This document shows positions 12,831 to 23,453 of a stretch of DNA of 64,000 nt, piece by piece. Origin of the DNA: Amphimedon queenslandica (taxonomy: Eukaryota; Porifera; Demospongiae; Haplosclerida; Niphatidae); contig NW_003546452.1 of the NCBI RefSeq assembly GCF_000090795.2, positions 17,330-81,329 of the forward strand. Reading direction: 5' to 3'. Numbering within the stretch: position 1 is the first letter of the stretch; each line of letters opens with the position of its first letter. The notes beneath the pieces were generated by a model that worked only from the letters and a program-made list of their open reading frames with translations, had not been told where the DNA came from and searched no databases. Both the position numbers and the translations under genes were made by a program.

Positions 12831-13913
12831 CTATATGCACCAAAAAATTATAAAAATTAGCAAACTTATAACTATTTTGATAAAGTACCCTGTGCAGGGT
12901 ACTTTACTAAATTTTGAGCAATGTTTAAAACTTGTAGATCGCTGCAGTGAATTTGATTTACAGTCAGTGGATTATTACTGATACCTCATTCATGAAAAAT
13001 ATTGGTCTGTGTATCCACATGTACTTTTTTGAAGTGATTTGCATTGATCCCCAGTAGCTATTTGGATAGTACTTAAATTGATCCATTTTCTGTAATATGC
13101 ATGAAGAGGTTAATAAAAATTAGTGACGTTGTTCATTATCATTATGTTGTATGCATAGATGTTAAGACATACCATAAATAAGAGGTCTAGGCCTAGAGGA
13201 GGTTAGTTATGATAATGCCACTTTCTCTACCTACTCGACATATTTCCTCACTTTTCTCTTTAGCAGACTGACAATACCTGCAATTGATCAGTGCATCCAG
13301 CTTGTACAGGTAATAACTTGTGATGGCTAAACCACACTTTCCTAGGAAAGACATAGATATTGCATCTTTTAAAAGTGCAGATCTTATTCTTGCTCTTTTG
13401 TTTGTTTGCAAAATGTAGTCAGACTCCTAGATATCTATAAGGCAAAGAAGTCTGAGACCAATTACAGCTAAAGAGTATTTACATGTATTAAAAAGAGAAA
13501 ATGGTATCATGTTTATTAGTCTTTTAACCAGATGGACTAAAGTTTTTGTGCCCATCAGTTACAGGTATCATTTTATTAACAAGATAACTGCTGCTAATGT
13601 GAAAAGACAGTATTCTCCATTTTCATGAAGGTAGAGTAGGTAGAGAAAGTGACATCTCACATGACACCACCTCCGGCTCTCCTTCTCTAGCTATATATAG
13701 CTCTATTAGGTGGTGTGTCCGCAGTTTTCCAAATTTCAAATGCAAACCGATATGAATGACATACAATGCAGATGCAAATAAAAACACTGATATTGTGACA
13801 AACATAGTTTTTTACAACAATTTTCTGGGTAAATAAGTGGCCAACATAAAAGTGTAACAATGTGAGAGTAATCAAAACATTGATTTGAGGGTGGAGCTAT
13901 CTATAGATAGTAA

Positions 13914-16900
13914 GGCCACTATGAATTGATTAATTGTTTCTCATCCCCGCCCGCTCCGTATTTTTGTTGCGCCCGTGCTTTAGTTATTCCGTAATTTTCC
14001 GTTTATTCTGGTATATGATCTAAGAAGCACATGGTTGTTTAGTGGTTGTCAATGTCTCCTGGTTTTGTGTTTCTGTTCACTCTTCTTCTTGCCGCAGTTG
14101 CCGGACCTCAATCTTTCCTTTTGCCACGTATTGCCAGTCAATCATCGGTAGCTGTAATGTATTTGAGCATCACCGTAGTGAATGAAGTAGTCATAGTTCC
14201 ATGGACTATCATTCAAGTAAGGCTAATGTCCTTAATTGTTTATTATTATTATTATTATTATTATGTACATAAAATTATATTTTCTTTTTTGTTAGCAAGA
14301 AGATGATGTATCATTTGCTGCACTGTTTTTACGGATCCAAAGTGGTGCTATGAGTACTGTTGCCATAACAGAGCACCTGGCTAGTTCTTCACTACAAAAG
14401 GTACTTGTAGGGCTTTCACAGTCAAGAGATGCTCAATTTAATGTAGTAGAAGCTAGCCATTCAGTGAGAGGTGTTTGCTCCATATTTGGTTCATTTATTA
14501 AATTTATTGTAATATTGAAATCAAAAGACGAAGTTATGATTGTCGAACCGTCTAGTCAAACCCTGCAGCATCGATTTCCATCATCTGTTGTTGAAAAAAC
14601 CCGGAAAGACAAGCTTTATAATAAGATAGTGAGTTTTTGTATTGCTGGCAATTACAGTTGGGAGGATCCTGCTACATATGGTAAACCATTTGTATCAGAT
14701 TTATGCAACACGTTATGGTATATTGATGGCCACCATGATGTGTTTTCCAGCCGAAGCTGTCCAATTCCATCCTTTTTTTCGTCATTTACAGGTTTTAACA
14801 GACCTGAATTGAGTAAACACAGAAAGCGCTCAATTTCTAATATGTGCAGAGACAGGCTTCTCGAGTTGTCTTCAGTATTACAGGACCACGTCACTAGTAG
14901 CTGGATAGAAAAGAGCAATTGGACTACTTTCAAGCAGCCTTTGATACAACTGATTGAATCTCTTTCGTCTTATGCTTCTTATTTAAGTATTCGTAGTAAA
15001 GCTATGAAGTTGCATCACTCCTCCTCCTCTCCTTCAGTTAATTTTTCAGATGCATCTGCGGTAAAATATTTACCCAAGTCCTTGTCAATATCGTCACTTT
15101 TATCTCGGCTTGATTCAGCTGTATGTAATACTGATTATGTATCAAGCAATACATGTGAATGATTATTTGCCTAAAGAACCACGCCCAAAGTATCTTTGTA
15201 TTCGAGAATTAGAGAAAGGTCTCTCGTGTCCTGTATTTTTTTTCACTTACACCCATGGATCAAATGTGGGTAACTATCATTTCATTTGGAAAGCTCCTGA
15301 CCATGTGAGTGTTGAAGCTTGTACTACGGAGAATATGCGAGTTGTTGGTACCATTAAAAAAGAAATACCCACTTTTCACACACGTGCAATGAGACGACAG
15401 TTCTTTCATCTCGTTGGCCGTATTTCTCCAAAGAGCAAACCACATCTTCTGCGAGCCATGTATCAGTCGTTAACTGGAGATCAATCTGCAGCTCGAACTA
15501 CTGCTGAACATGAAATAGATGAGCGTGTTTCTGAATTTTTGTCAATGGAGGACCCTGATGTGATTGTTGATTTACGTGAGTTAAATGCTAATGGTAGAGA
15601 TTGTTTCAAAGTTTTTTGGGAAAAGTGTGCACTGTATTTGTCTGAGTGTACTTCAGTGCAAGAGCGAAGGCATGATTCTGTAGTCTATATGGCTAAGGCC
15701 ATTTCAATTCGTGATTTAATTCAAGAAGTAACTAAGCTCTGCCCAGAGGGTACTTCAATACCTTCCATATCATGGGTACAGCTGAACTTTTGTCCTAGGA
15801 ATCCACGTGCCTCTTCTTCAGCAAGATATACTAGTCGTTTGGAAGCAAAGCATGTTATACAGAAACGCCAGTTTCGTAAGTCACACCCAGATGCTCATTA
15901 TTGTGCCTCCTTATTTCGCTATATGAGGGAATATGCTATTAAATATAGGGACATCTCTTGTTTTGTCTGCATTGATGATAAGCATAGTATCAAGGTAGGA
16001 GAGCCGGGATTTCCAATTGCTGCAGCTGAAAGAGGACGCCAAGTCATAGTTTCAAGTCATACTACTTTTGCTGTTGGAGATCATGACTTTGCTAAGTTTA
16101 AACTAACTCCAAGTGTTATTTTGCTAGTACATATTCCTGAATTTATTGATATGTCATTTTATACCGGAGAAGTATTCATTGGCTTTAAAGAAACAGTTTA
16201 TGAACCCTCTTCACCAATACGGCATGCTACTGAGTTATATAATTGCCTTTTAACTCGAATGGAAGGTCGACATATCTTGTTTATCTATTCTGATGGAGGG
16301 CCAGACCATAGATTGACTTACTTAAGTGTCCAACTTTCTCTCATAGCTTTATTTTTGAATTTGGATTTAGATGTATTAATTGCAGGACGGACAGCACCCT
16401 CACATTCATGGGCTAACCCAGTGGAGCGAATCATGTCAATTGTCAATCTTGGCATACAATGCATTGGAATAATGAGAAGTCCTGGAAGTAATGAGTTTGA
16501 AAATTGTGTTACAAAATGTAACAGCCTCAAAGATCTTAGAGAAGCCTGCACGTCTTTTAAAGAGGACATTACTAATTCACTTAAAGAACCAAAGGATCTA
16601 CTATCTAGCATTATGGTTCGTTTGGAATTGAAAGGAGAGAAGTTTCGTGTATTTGAGAGTGCTACAGAGCAAGAAATTGAAGATTTCTGGGAAATTCTGC
16701 TCACTATAGATTCATCATTGACAAGAGAAGACACAACTCAGAAGTCATTGGAGAAACTTCAGTCATTATCTCAGTTTATTTTACATTGTTGTACCTTTCA
16801 CAAGTATTCTTTGACGATTCGGAAATGTGGAGAGGAAGGTTGTACTGTATGTCGTCCTGTCAAAATGTCGTCTCAAGTTTTTTCTGGTGAGTAATTACTT

Positions 16901-18145
16901 ATTGTTGTAATATGCGATATGCAGATACTTAATTTGTACCACATTCACTGTGTTTTTTAATGAAACACTCATTTCCTTCTCTAAGTAATATTTACAACAG
17001 CATTGTCAAGGTATTCACCTTATACAAATAATTTTTTTGAATTTCTCCCAATGCTTAAATCATTGCATATATGTTATTCATGAAGCACCCTTGTCGTCAT
17101 TTTATAAATTTAAATTTATGAACCACACCCACTTAATTAACTAGAAATATTAACATTAAATAACACATGTATAACTTGATGATTTTTTATGTTCAAAATG
17201 TGAAATCTGATTTTTATGAGATACTTAAATCTAAGTGTATTTTATCAATAGTAGTCCATATTAATATTAGCTAATTTTAAATAATTAACTACATGTATGT
17301 GTAAAATTTGTTTTTGCTGGACATTAATGAACATGGTTTTAAAACCTTTGATTATTTTTCTTTAATTTTCCATTGTGTCTGTTTATTGGTACATAACATA
17401 GCATGAAATTTTGCAGCTTGATATACTTGCAATATTAAGTTAAAAGTATCATAGCATGCATATATTAATGGTTGTAATATTTGCTGTAGGTATTCATGAT
17501 TTACCTAGTCCAATTTATAATGATGATGGACATTATGCTGATTTTTATGATGTTTATGGTCAATCGCCTACAGAAGACCTCATTCCTAGTAATATGCAGC
17601 AGAAGAATAAGAAGACTCTACCATTTAATGCTACACAGCAGCATGTAAGGAACGTTAATCTTCTCATACAATGTGAAGAGTGCAAAATGTGGAGGCTTTT
17701 ATTCTCGAAGAAGAAGCTGAGTAAGAACTTGGTAGTAGAATTGGAAGGAATTTTGGAAGATTTGTCATATACATGTGGAGCTAATTTTGATGATTTAGAA
17801 TTGCCTGAATCCTTAAAGTCTGTTTGCATTAGGCTACATTCTTGTTTTGACCCAATAGAAAAGTTGTATTATAGTAGTGGTTTTGAACCTATCTGTTTCT
17901 ATTGTGCAGGATCAGTTAATGAGAGTTCTGAAGATGAGGAGTCTTTATACTATCCTCAGTGTGGCCAGTGTCTTGCACGCCCAAGAGTCAAGAAGATTAA
18001 TAGAGCAAAGAAATAACATTTTGGTTCTTAATGAAAAATAATGAATTTTGTTATAATAATTATTAATAATTAATAACTATAACTAACCGCCCGCCCGCCC
18101 GCATTCTATTATGGATGAGAAACAATGAATTTAATCACTGTGGCC
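13914..18145 (+). mobile_element. 4.2 kb DNA transposon with TIRs and TAA target duplication
   Basis: The left end GGCCACTATGAATTGATTAA pairs with the right end, whose reverse complement begins GGCCACAGTGATTAAATTCA. Both continue into TTGTTTCTCATCC and then a GCCCGC-rich subterminal block. A 3-bp TAA lies immediately outside each end (13911-13913, 18146-18148). A related unoccupied sequence at 21724-21801 joins the two flanks, which supports these boundaries. A 3-bp TWA duplication and GGC ends recall Harbinger-type elements, but the transposase does not read as a standard Harbinger one. The element carries one spliced gene on the plus strand. Apart from one frame problem in the transposase it looks nearly complete. 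Confidence 0.85.
14052..18016 (+). CDS. DDE-type transposase of unassigned family
   Basis: Likely cuts and joins the flanking TIRs. I read three introns or breaks: exon 1 14052-14216; intron to 14295; a long coding block from 14296; an intron 16887-17489 (GTGAGT..TAG); last exon 17490-18016. A probable catalytic triad is visible: Asp in IDDKHSIKVGEPG (about 15974), Asp in IYSDGGPDHR (16292-16294) and Glu in ANPVERIMS (16424-16426), spaced roughly 106 and 43 residues. The C-terminus is Cys-rich (CGEEGCTVC, CEECKMW, CFYC, CGQC) and suggests zinc binding. Near 15120-15165 the frame shifts between DSAVCNTDY and VNDYLPKEPRPKY, and I found no intron that mends it. The copy is therefore probably nonfunctional unless this is an assembly error. 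I recall similar proteins in cnidarians and sponges but cannot name the superfamily. Confidence 0.75.
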
Positions 18146-18212
18146 TAAAATTCTTTTAGTGTCTCCTTCTTTACTCCTAAAGAGTGAAGAGATGATTCAG
18201 TGTTGTGACTAG
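18146..18212 (+). repeat. Right flank of the transposon, copy of 21735-21801
   Basis: From TAAAATTCTTTTAGTGTCTC to GTTGTGACTAGA, nearly identical to 21735-21801 with only a few differences. The LINE starts immediately after it. Together with 13901-13913 it makes the 5' copy of a sequence present again after the LINE. Confidence 0.8.
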
Positions 18213-18460
18213 ACTCTCCAATCCTGCTCTCCTTACCTGTCTTTTTGCTGGCTGTTACTTGTTTTTCAGCCAGCCACTAAATCTGGTTAGTTAAAAGATT
18301 GACCAGTGGTTTTGTCTGTGTTACTTTTTGTCTAGCTACGAGTCGAGAGGAAGAGTTTTGGTGACCCGTGGCCCACCGGGACTACAGGGCCGCATTGACT
18401 GAGACTCAACCGAGCCAAAACAACACAAAGTAGCCTCTTCCCCTATACAACTCTGTTGCT

Positions 18461-19441
18461 ATGCCTCCTAAGAAGCCCCCCAAAAAGAAAAGCAAGTCGT
18501 ATACCTGTCCCATTTGTGATGACCAGATTGACGACTCAACTCAACAGTCAATTTGGTGTGATGGTGAGTGTAACACCTGGCTCCACAGGGGTTGTGCTGG
18601 TTTGTCTAAAGCCGCACACTCAAAGCTGAACGGCACTGACATTCCTTTCTACTGTCCTCACTGCCGACTCATGAGGCAAGACCGCGAAATAGAGTCTCTG
18701 AAAGCCTCTTTATCAGATTTATCTAAGAGGTTTGACGACCTAACAAGCAAGAGTCCTGGGGTTTCTACTCCACCTGATGCCACGTCAGTTCCTTCTCAGC
18801 CCACTCGTGTTGTGAAGAACCATTCCAAACCAAACTCTATGGAGAATAGAAAGTTCAATCTAGTTCTTTCTGGTATTCCAGAAGCCCCCAGTAGCCAGTC
18901 TCGCTCTGTACGAGCTCATGCTATGTTTGAAAAGGTCTCTGAGGTGTTCTCTGAGGTTCTAGGAGACACAAATGGTCCCCTGCCTCACATACGTGATTGC
19001 CGTCGACTAGGGAAGTTTCAAAGTCCTTCAGACGGTTTCCGCCCCCGCTCAATTCTGGTCACTCTGGACTCGGTACTCACTGTGGACAGGATCTTATCTA
19101 AAGTTTCTTCTGCTAGCCATGGAGCTGTAAAAATCAGGAGGGACCTACCCTTTGAAGACAGGTTAGCACACTCAGTGCTAATGAAAGAGAGGTGGTCTAT
19201 GATCCAGGCTGGTACGGATAGGTCTGTTATTAAACTAAGGAAACGCAGTCTCTTAGTGGACGGCCAAGTACATGGTTCGGTAATAAATGGTTCCTTCGTT
19301 CTAGCTGCTCAAAACTCCTCACCAGACCTTACTTCACCAGCCCAAACACCTTCTACAACTCCTGTGTCGGCCGTGGATCTCCAACTACCCACAAATGACA
19401 CTACTAACTCCTCACACCCCCCTGTCTCGACTGCCTCCTGA
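18461..19441 (+). CDS. LINE ORF1: PHD finger, coiled coil, RNA-binding-like domain
   Basis: 326 residues. A lysine-rich N-terminus (MPPKKPPKKKSK) is followed by a PHD/zinc finger with CPICDDQ, WCDGECNTWLHRGC and FYCPHC (about residues 15-67). Next comes a short coiled coil (REIESLKASLSDLSKRFDDL), a Ser/Pro linker and a C-terminal domain with FNLVLSGIPE, IRDCRRLGK and IKIRRDLPFE-like signatures, as in ORF1 proteins of CR1/L2-type LINEs. ORF1 proteins bind element RNA and act as chaperones; the PHD finger may target chromatin (inference). The TGA stop at 19439-19441 is in the same frame as ORF2. Confidence 0.85.
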   Translation: MPPKKPPKKKSKSYTCPICDDQIDDSTQQSIWCDGECNTWLHRGCAGLSKAAHSKLNGTDIPFYCPHCRLMRQDREIESLKASLSDLSKRFDDLTSKSPGVSTPPDATSVPSQPTRVVKNHSKPNSMENRKFNLVLSGIPEAPSSQSRSVRAHAMFEKVSEVFSEVLGDTNGPLPHIRDCRRLGKFQSPSDGFRPRSILVTLDSVLTVDRILSKVSSASHGAVKIRRDLPFEDRLAHSVLMKERWSMIQAGTDRSVIKLRKRSLLVDGQVHGSVINGSFVLAAQNSSPDLTSPAQTPSTTPVSAVDLQLPTNDTTNSSHPPVSTAS

Positions 19442-21395
19442 CTACATGGTCTTGAGGTACTTTTATGGAACGCTAGAAGTATTGTAAACAAATTGGGACC
19501 ATTCCAATCCTACATTTACTCCAAAGAGTTTCACATCATTGCTCTCACTGAAACCTGGTGCCATCCTAATGTTTCTGACAAAGAAATCCTCCCTGTCAAC
19601 TACACTGTTTATAGAAATGACCGGGATTCAAGAGGTGGAGGTGTCTTGCTAGCTATCTCTGACAGTATCTGCTCTAAACAGATTGAGTCCCCTCATTCTG
19701 AGTGTCTCATTGTTAAAGTCTACACTTACCAGCCTTTTATTCTCTGCCTTGTATATGCCCCTCCTACCTCTGACTCCACCTACTTCTCAAGTCTTCTGGA
19801 CTATATTGCTCCATTTGCTACTTTGTCAGACACAGTCATCTTAGGAGACTTTAACTGCCCAGATATCAATTGGGCATCTCTAACTGCTACAAACAGCTCC
19901 TCCCAATTATTGTGTGACTTTGTGTTTCAGTACGACTTGTGTCAGATTGTTGAGCAACCTACCCACTGTAAGGGTAACATTTTAGATCTTATTATGGTCC
20001 ACTCTTTCGATTGTGTCCTAAATCTAGCTGTACACTCCAACAGATCCCTTCTCCCTTTCTCCTCTGACCACTACCCTTTAACTACTACATTAAATCTTAG
20101 CTCTCAGGTGACAAATCAAGCCACTCCCAGACATTTTTTATTCCACAAAGGTGATTACTGTGGTCTCCAAAATTATCTAATGGATGTTGATTTATCATTC
20201 TTTTTTGACTCTGTCAATATTGACTTCTTATGGGACAGTTTTAAGAGATTGATTCATGATGCCTGCCATCTGTATATCCCACTAGCTTCCCGGACTACTC
20301 GTTACCCCCAGTGGTATAACGGTAACACGAGGCACAGGCTAAATATAGCTCGTTCTCTACGAAAAAGGGTTAAAAAGAATCCTTCGGTTACTAACAAAGC
20401 TCAGCTGAACCAACATGAAGCAGCACTACAAGCAGATATTCTCACAACTAAGCAAAACTTTGAGTCAGACTTAGTACAAGAGTGTGCTAAGGGTAATAGC
20501 TCTAGACTGTTTCAATATATGAAAAGCACTCTCAAAGAGAAGTCAGTTCCTGACTTTGTTTCTTCAGGTGACTCCTCTGTAAGCTCTGATCTTGGTAAGG
20601 CTACACTATTTAACCAGTTCTTCCATTCTGTGTTCTCCGATTCACTCCCCCCTCCTACTACCTCCACTCTTTCTCCTCCTGCTTACACGTTGCCTGACTT
20701 TGATATCACTGTAGGCGACGTGTTTAAAGGGCTGTCAAGTCTCAACATCAGAAAGGCTTCTGGCATTGACAATATTCCATCTATTGTTTTAAAGTCTTGT
20801 GCAACTGCACTCTGTGAGCCCCTACATCATCTATTTGTTCAATGCCTTTCTCAGGCCTATATCCCCCAGGAGTGGAAAATCCATCGTATCACTCCCATCT
20901 TTAAATCAGGAGACAGAACTCTGGTGAAAAACTACCGACCGATTTCCTTGCTCTGTATTGTCTCCAAGATTCTAGAGAGGATTGTCTTTGATAAAATGTA
21001 TGACCATGTTACATCTCTTACTATCTGCTCTAGGCAATTTGGATTCCTACGAGGTCGGTCAACACTCCAGCAACTGTTGGTACATTTACACTCCATAGTC
21101 AATTCACTCTCTAGTGGTCTTCAATCTGATGTCATCTACCTTGACATTAAGAAAGCTTTTGACTCTGTGTCCCATGACATCCTCCTTACTAAGCTATGGT
21201 CTGCTGGCCTGTGTGGTTTAAACTGGCAATTCTTTGTGGCCTACCCATATGGTCGTTTACAGTGTGTTAGTGTTGGTAACAGAGTTTCCAGCTTACTACC
21301 AGTTACCTCTGGGGTTCCCCAGGGAAGCATCCTCGGCCCTCTCTTGTTCATCCTTTACATTAATGACCTACCTATGAGTCCTCTACACTCCTCCC
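19442..21395 (+). CDS. LINE ORF2: APE endonuclease and reverse transcriptase (truncated by gap)
   Basis: The frame opens directly after the ORF1 stop with LHGLEVLLWNARSIVNKLGP and has no nearby AUG. The endonuclease shows IIALTETW, NDRDSRGGGVLLAI, VILGDFNCPDINW and FSSDHYPL. The reverse transcriptase shows WKIHRITPIFKSGD, NYRPISLLCIVSKILERI, FGFLRGRSTLQQL, DVIYLDIKKAFDSVSHD and TSGVPQGSILGPLLFILYI. The FADD active-site motif should come next but the sequence enters the N run. The enzyme nicks target DNA and reverse-transcribes element RNA onto it. The block WQFFVAYPYGRLQCV differs from the usual YLSGRxQ form, suggesting slight decay. Confidence 0.88.
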
Positions 21396-21405
21396 NNNNN
21401 NNNNN
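21396..21405. other. Assembly gap (10 N)
   Basis: A run of ten N inside the reverse transcriptase. A fixed short N run usually marks a gap of unknown size, so the distance between the LINE and sequence to the right should not be trusted. Confidence 0.95.
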
Positions 21406-21723
21406 AGCCAACGAGATTTCTCTTAAAGAGTCAGATTAAGATGATTTTCTTTAACAAAACATGTCAGGTAGTCCACGCGGGGCTGCCATCTTGAAAAGCA
21501 TCGATCTGATCCAGTACTGATATACAGCCTGGACCAGTGCTGACGAACAGACATTACTGTATCAGCTATGACTACATCGGGACTGAAATAGATACTGGTC
21601 CAGGCCAGAGCAACAGCCTCGATTCAGCAGTGATGGCCGTCGATGCTGGACCGTTATAGAATCAAACCTGGTCCAGGCCTGATACCCATCATTCACGGAT
21701 CATGCATGGTAACTCTTGGGTGT
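21406..21723. other. Unassigned sequence after the gap, possibly LINE 3' end
   Basis: No coding domain recognised. It holds repeated, partly inverted GGTCCAGGC/CCTGGACCAG and GATACTGG-type blocks between about 21505 and 21690. If the 21724-21801 sequence is the 3' target duplication of the LINE, this stretch would be the LINE tail. I see no 3' microsatellite that would confirm it. Confidence 0.4.
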
Positions 21724-21801
21724 GTATAGATAGTAAAAATCTTTTAGTGTCTCCTTCTCTACTCCTGAAGAGTGAAGAGATGATTCAGTGTTGTGACTAG
21801 A
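21724..21801 (+). repeat. Unoccupied-site copy of the transposon flanks
   Basis: TATAGATAGTAA, then an AAATCTTTTAGTGTCTCC block, then GTTGTGACTAGA. The first part equals the left flank of the DNA transposon (ending at 13913) and the rest equals its right flank (18146-18212), with nothing between. It therefore shows the pre-insertion structure. Confidence 0.8.
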
Positions 21802-21880
21802 ATTAGATCCATGTGCTGATTTTTAATGGTTGACTTCCGGTCGATCTAGAGTCTAGAGTCACTTCCTACTCACTATGCTG

Positions 21881-21890
21881 GATATAAAAG
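21881..21890 (+). promoter_or_regulatory. TATA box of GTPase copy 1
   Basis: GATATAAAAG lies about 120 bp before the ATG at 22009, in a GC-richer leader unlike the sequence upstream of copies 2 and 3. Position and consensus fit a core promoter. Confidence 0.6.
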
Positions 21891-22008
21891 TAGATCTAGC
21901 TCGCGAGAATTCTTCTCAGTCGGTCGGGTCTGTCAAATTCTTCGCACAGTTCTCTTCGTTTCATAGTCTCCAGTAAGCAGACTCTTTTACCATCCACTGT
22001 CAGGAACC

Positions 22009-23453
22009 ATGGCTTCGCAAACACAAGTTCTACTTGAGAAGTACAAGATGTTGCTCATTGGTGAAACTGGATCTGGCAAAACATCTTTCCTGAATCTCCT
22101 CTGCAACTACGGGATCGTTCAAGAGTTGGGGATAGACGTTGGAGTCCAGCATTTTCACTCATTCAATGAGATAAAACTAGAAAATGCTATTTCCGATAAA
22201 ATGCAGAGCAAGACCAGTGATGCACTGAAGTATACCGTATCACTGGGAGACACCAACCTTGAAATAATCGACACACCAGGCTTTGGTGATTCAAGACACA
22301 CGTTACAAGAATCATTGATGCTCTTAAAAAAGAAGATTACGTCAATTGTGTTTGCCTTATCATCAATGGAAGATCCTCCCGTATGAGTGCTACACTTAGT
22401 TATGTACTAAGTGAGATAACGTCTATTCTTCCCAAGACAATACTCAATAATATCATTGTGGTATTCACTAATACCACTGGTTTGCTGCAACTGAGCTTTG
22501 ACTTGGGAGCGCTGAAGCATTACTTTGGTCGAAACTTGGAGCACAGCTACTGCATTGAAAATCCGTATTGCCTTTTCGAGAAAGCTAACGAAAAGAAAGG
22601 TTTAATGTCCAAAGAGCTACTAGCTGAGAGCTTAAAAGACGAATTCGAGAGAACAGCGAAGACATTGAATAAACTCTTTGCTACAATGAAGTCCTTTGAG
22701 CTGGTCCAGACAAACGATTTCCTACGGCTTTATGAGAAAAAGGAGAAGATAGAGGTAACCATAGCAGAAGCTCTTAAAAAGTATGACACTCAATCAAAAA
22801 TCACAGTTGAAATAGAAAAAAAAGAAAAAGAGATTGGTGCTGCCGTCAGTAAAAGTCAGTATAATCAAAAATATAAGGAGCGTCAAACTACAACTAACAG
22901 AGAATCAAGAGATACATCTTACCACAATACAATATGCACAGCAAGTAATTGCTTTTCAACCTGCCACGAGCACTGCGGTCTACCTCGAGTAGTTGAAACA
23001 AATAAATTCAAATATTGTGCATGTATGAATGGGGATTATTGCAGAGTGTGTGGCCATCATTATTCCTCACATCAGCATCTGTATGTTAAGTATATAGATG
23101 TGGAACACGTCTGGTGGAAAACTAATCCTGACATGGAGAGGAGGTTTCTTGAAGCAAAGAATGATGAAGAAAGGGCAACAATATTGAAGAAGGAGCTTCA
23201 AGAAAAGCATGATGCTATTATTAAAGAAAAAGAGAAGCTATTTGAAATACTTACTCAGGCAATCGAGGAGTTTCAAGCTTTGGGCATTAATCGTAGCTTC
23301 AAGAAAGTTTTAAAAAATCAAGTCTCTATCATTGAGCATCATTTGGAAGGGCAAGCCGATTTAGATCCTAACAGCAGCGGAGCTAAGAAGTTAGAAGAAA
23401 GTAGAAAAGAATTAAAGAAGAAGATCAAAATTATTAAGGAAGCTAAAAAGTAG
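22009..23453 (+). pseudogene. AIG1-like P-loop GTPase, copy 1 (frameshifted)
   Basis: N-terminus MASQTQVLLEKYKMLLIG, then the Walker A/G1 motif GETGSGKTSFLN and the G3 motif IIDTPGFGDS. Compared with copy 2, a net 19-nt deletion just after G3 (about 22293-22300) shifts the frame, so GIEQD is lost. The rest continues from about 22320 in the other frame: INGRSSRMSATLSYVLSE, IVVFTNTTG, helical LMSKELLAESL, a Cys/His block (CTASNCFSTCHEHC, CRVCGHHYSSHQH) and a charged coiled-coil tail. The Cys/His block resembles the region following the GTPase domain in AIG1-like proteins, which I believe is catalogued as DUF8206. Only copy 1 has its own TATA box and N-terminus; homology to copies 2 and 3 starts abruptly at TTGCTCATTGGTGAAACTGG. 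An assembly error or use of two overlapping frames cannot be excluded. Confidence 0.75.

Larger units (their letters stand above)
9628..13910. other. 4.3 kb gene-free AT-rich intergenic region
   Basis: I find no supportable gene. Short open frames here have no recognisable domain and match no exon pattern. The space holds a tandem duplication (9946-10640), MITEs (10881-11059, 11816-12018), a long fold-back element (12528-12830) and several monomers of a dispersed repeat (11620-12520). At 13205-13230 and 13630-13655 there are inverted copies of a CACTTTCTCTACCTACT sequence of unknown meaning. Confidence 0.6.
18213..21395 (+). mobile_element. CR1/L2-like non-LTR retrotransposon (LINE), 3' part lost in gap
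   Basis: A 5' untranslated leader (18213-18460) is followed by a PHD-finger ORF1 and an endonuclease/reverse transcriptase ORF2, all on the plus strand. The base composition is clearly richer in G and C than the surrounding DNA, as expected for a recently arrived element. Reverse transcriptase motifs run up to YINDLP and then stop at the N gap, so the catalytic FADD box and 3' end are not seen. A ~75-bp sequence flanks the element on both sides (18146-18212 plus 13901-13913; 21724-21801) and may be its target duplication. Confidence 0.85.

Noticed and set aside
13193-13411. 72-codon minus-strand open frame (MQTNKRARIRSALLKD start)
   Set aside because: No recognisable family and no support from splice sites; it lies next to an inverted repeat.
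15120-15165. A 38-nt intron explaining the frame change in the transposase
   Set aside because: GTATCAAG..CCTAAAG has plausible borders, but splicing it leads into a wrong frame with an early stop.
22009-23453. Two separate overlapping genes in GTPase copy 1 joined at ATGA
   Set aside because: Comparison with copy 2 shows the join is a 19-nt net deletion; the overlap is a by-product of the frame change.
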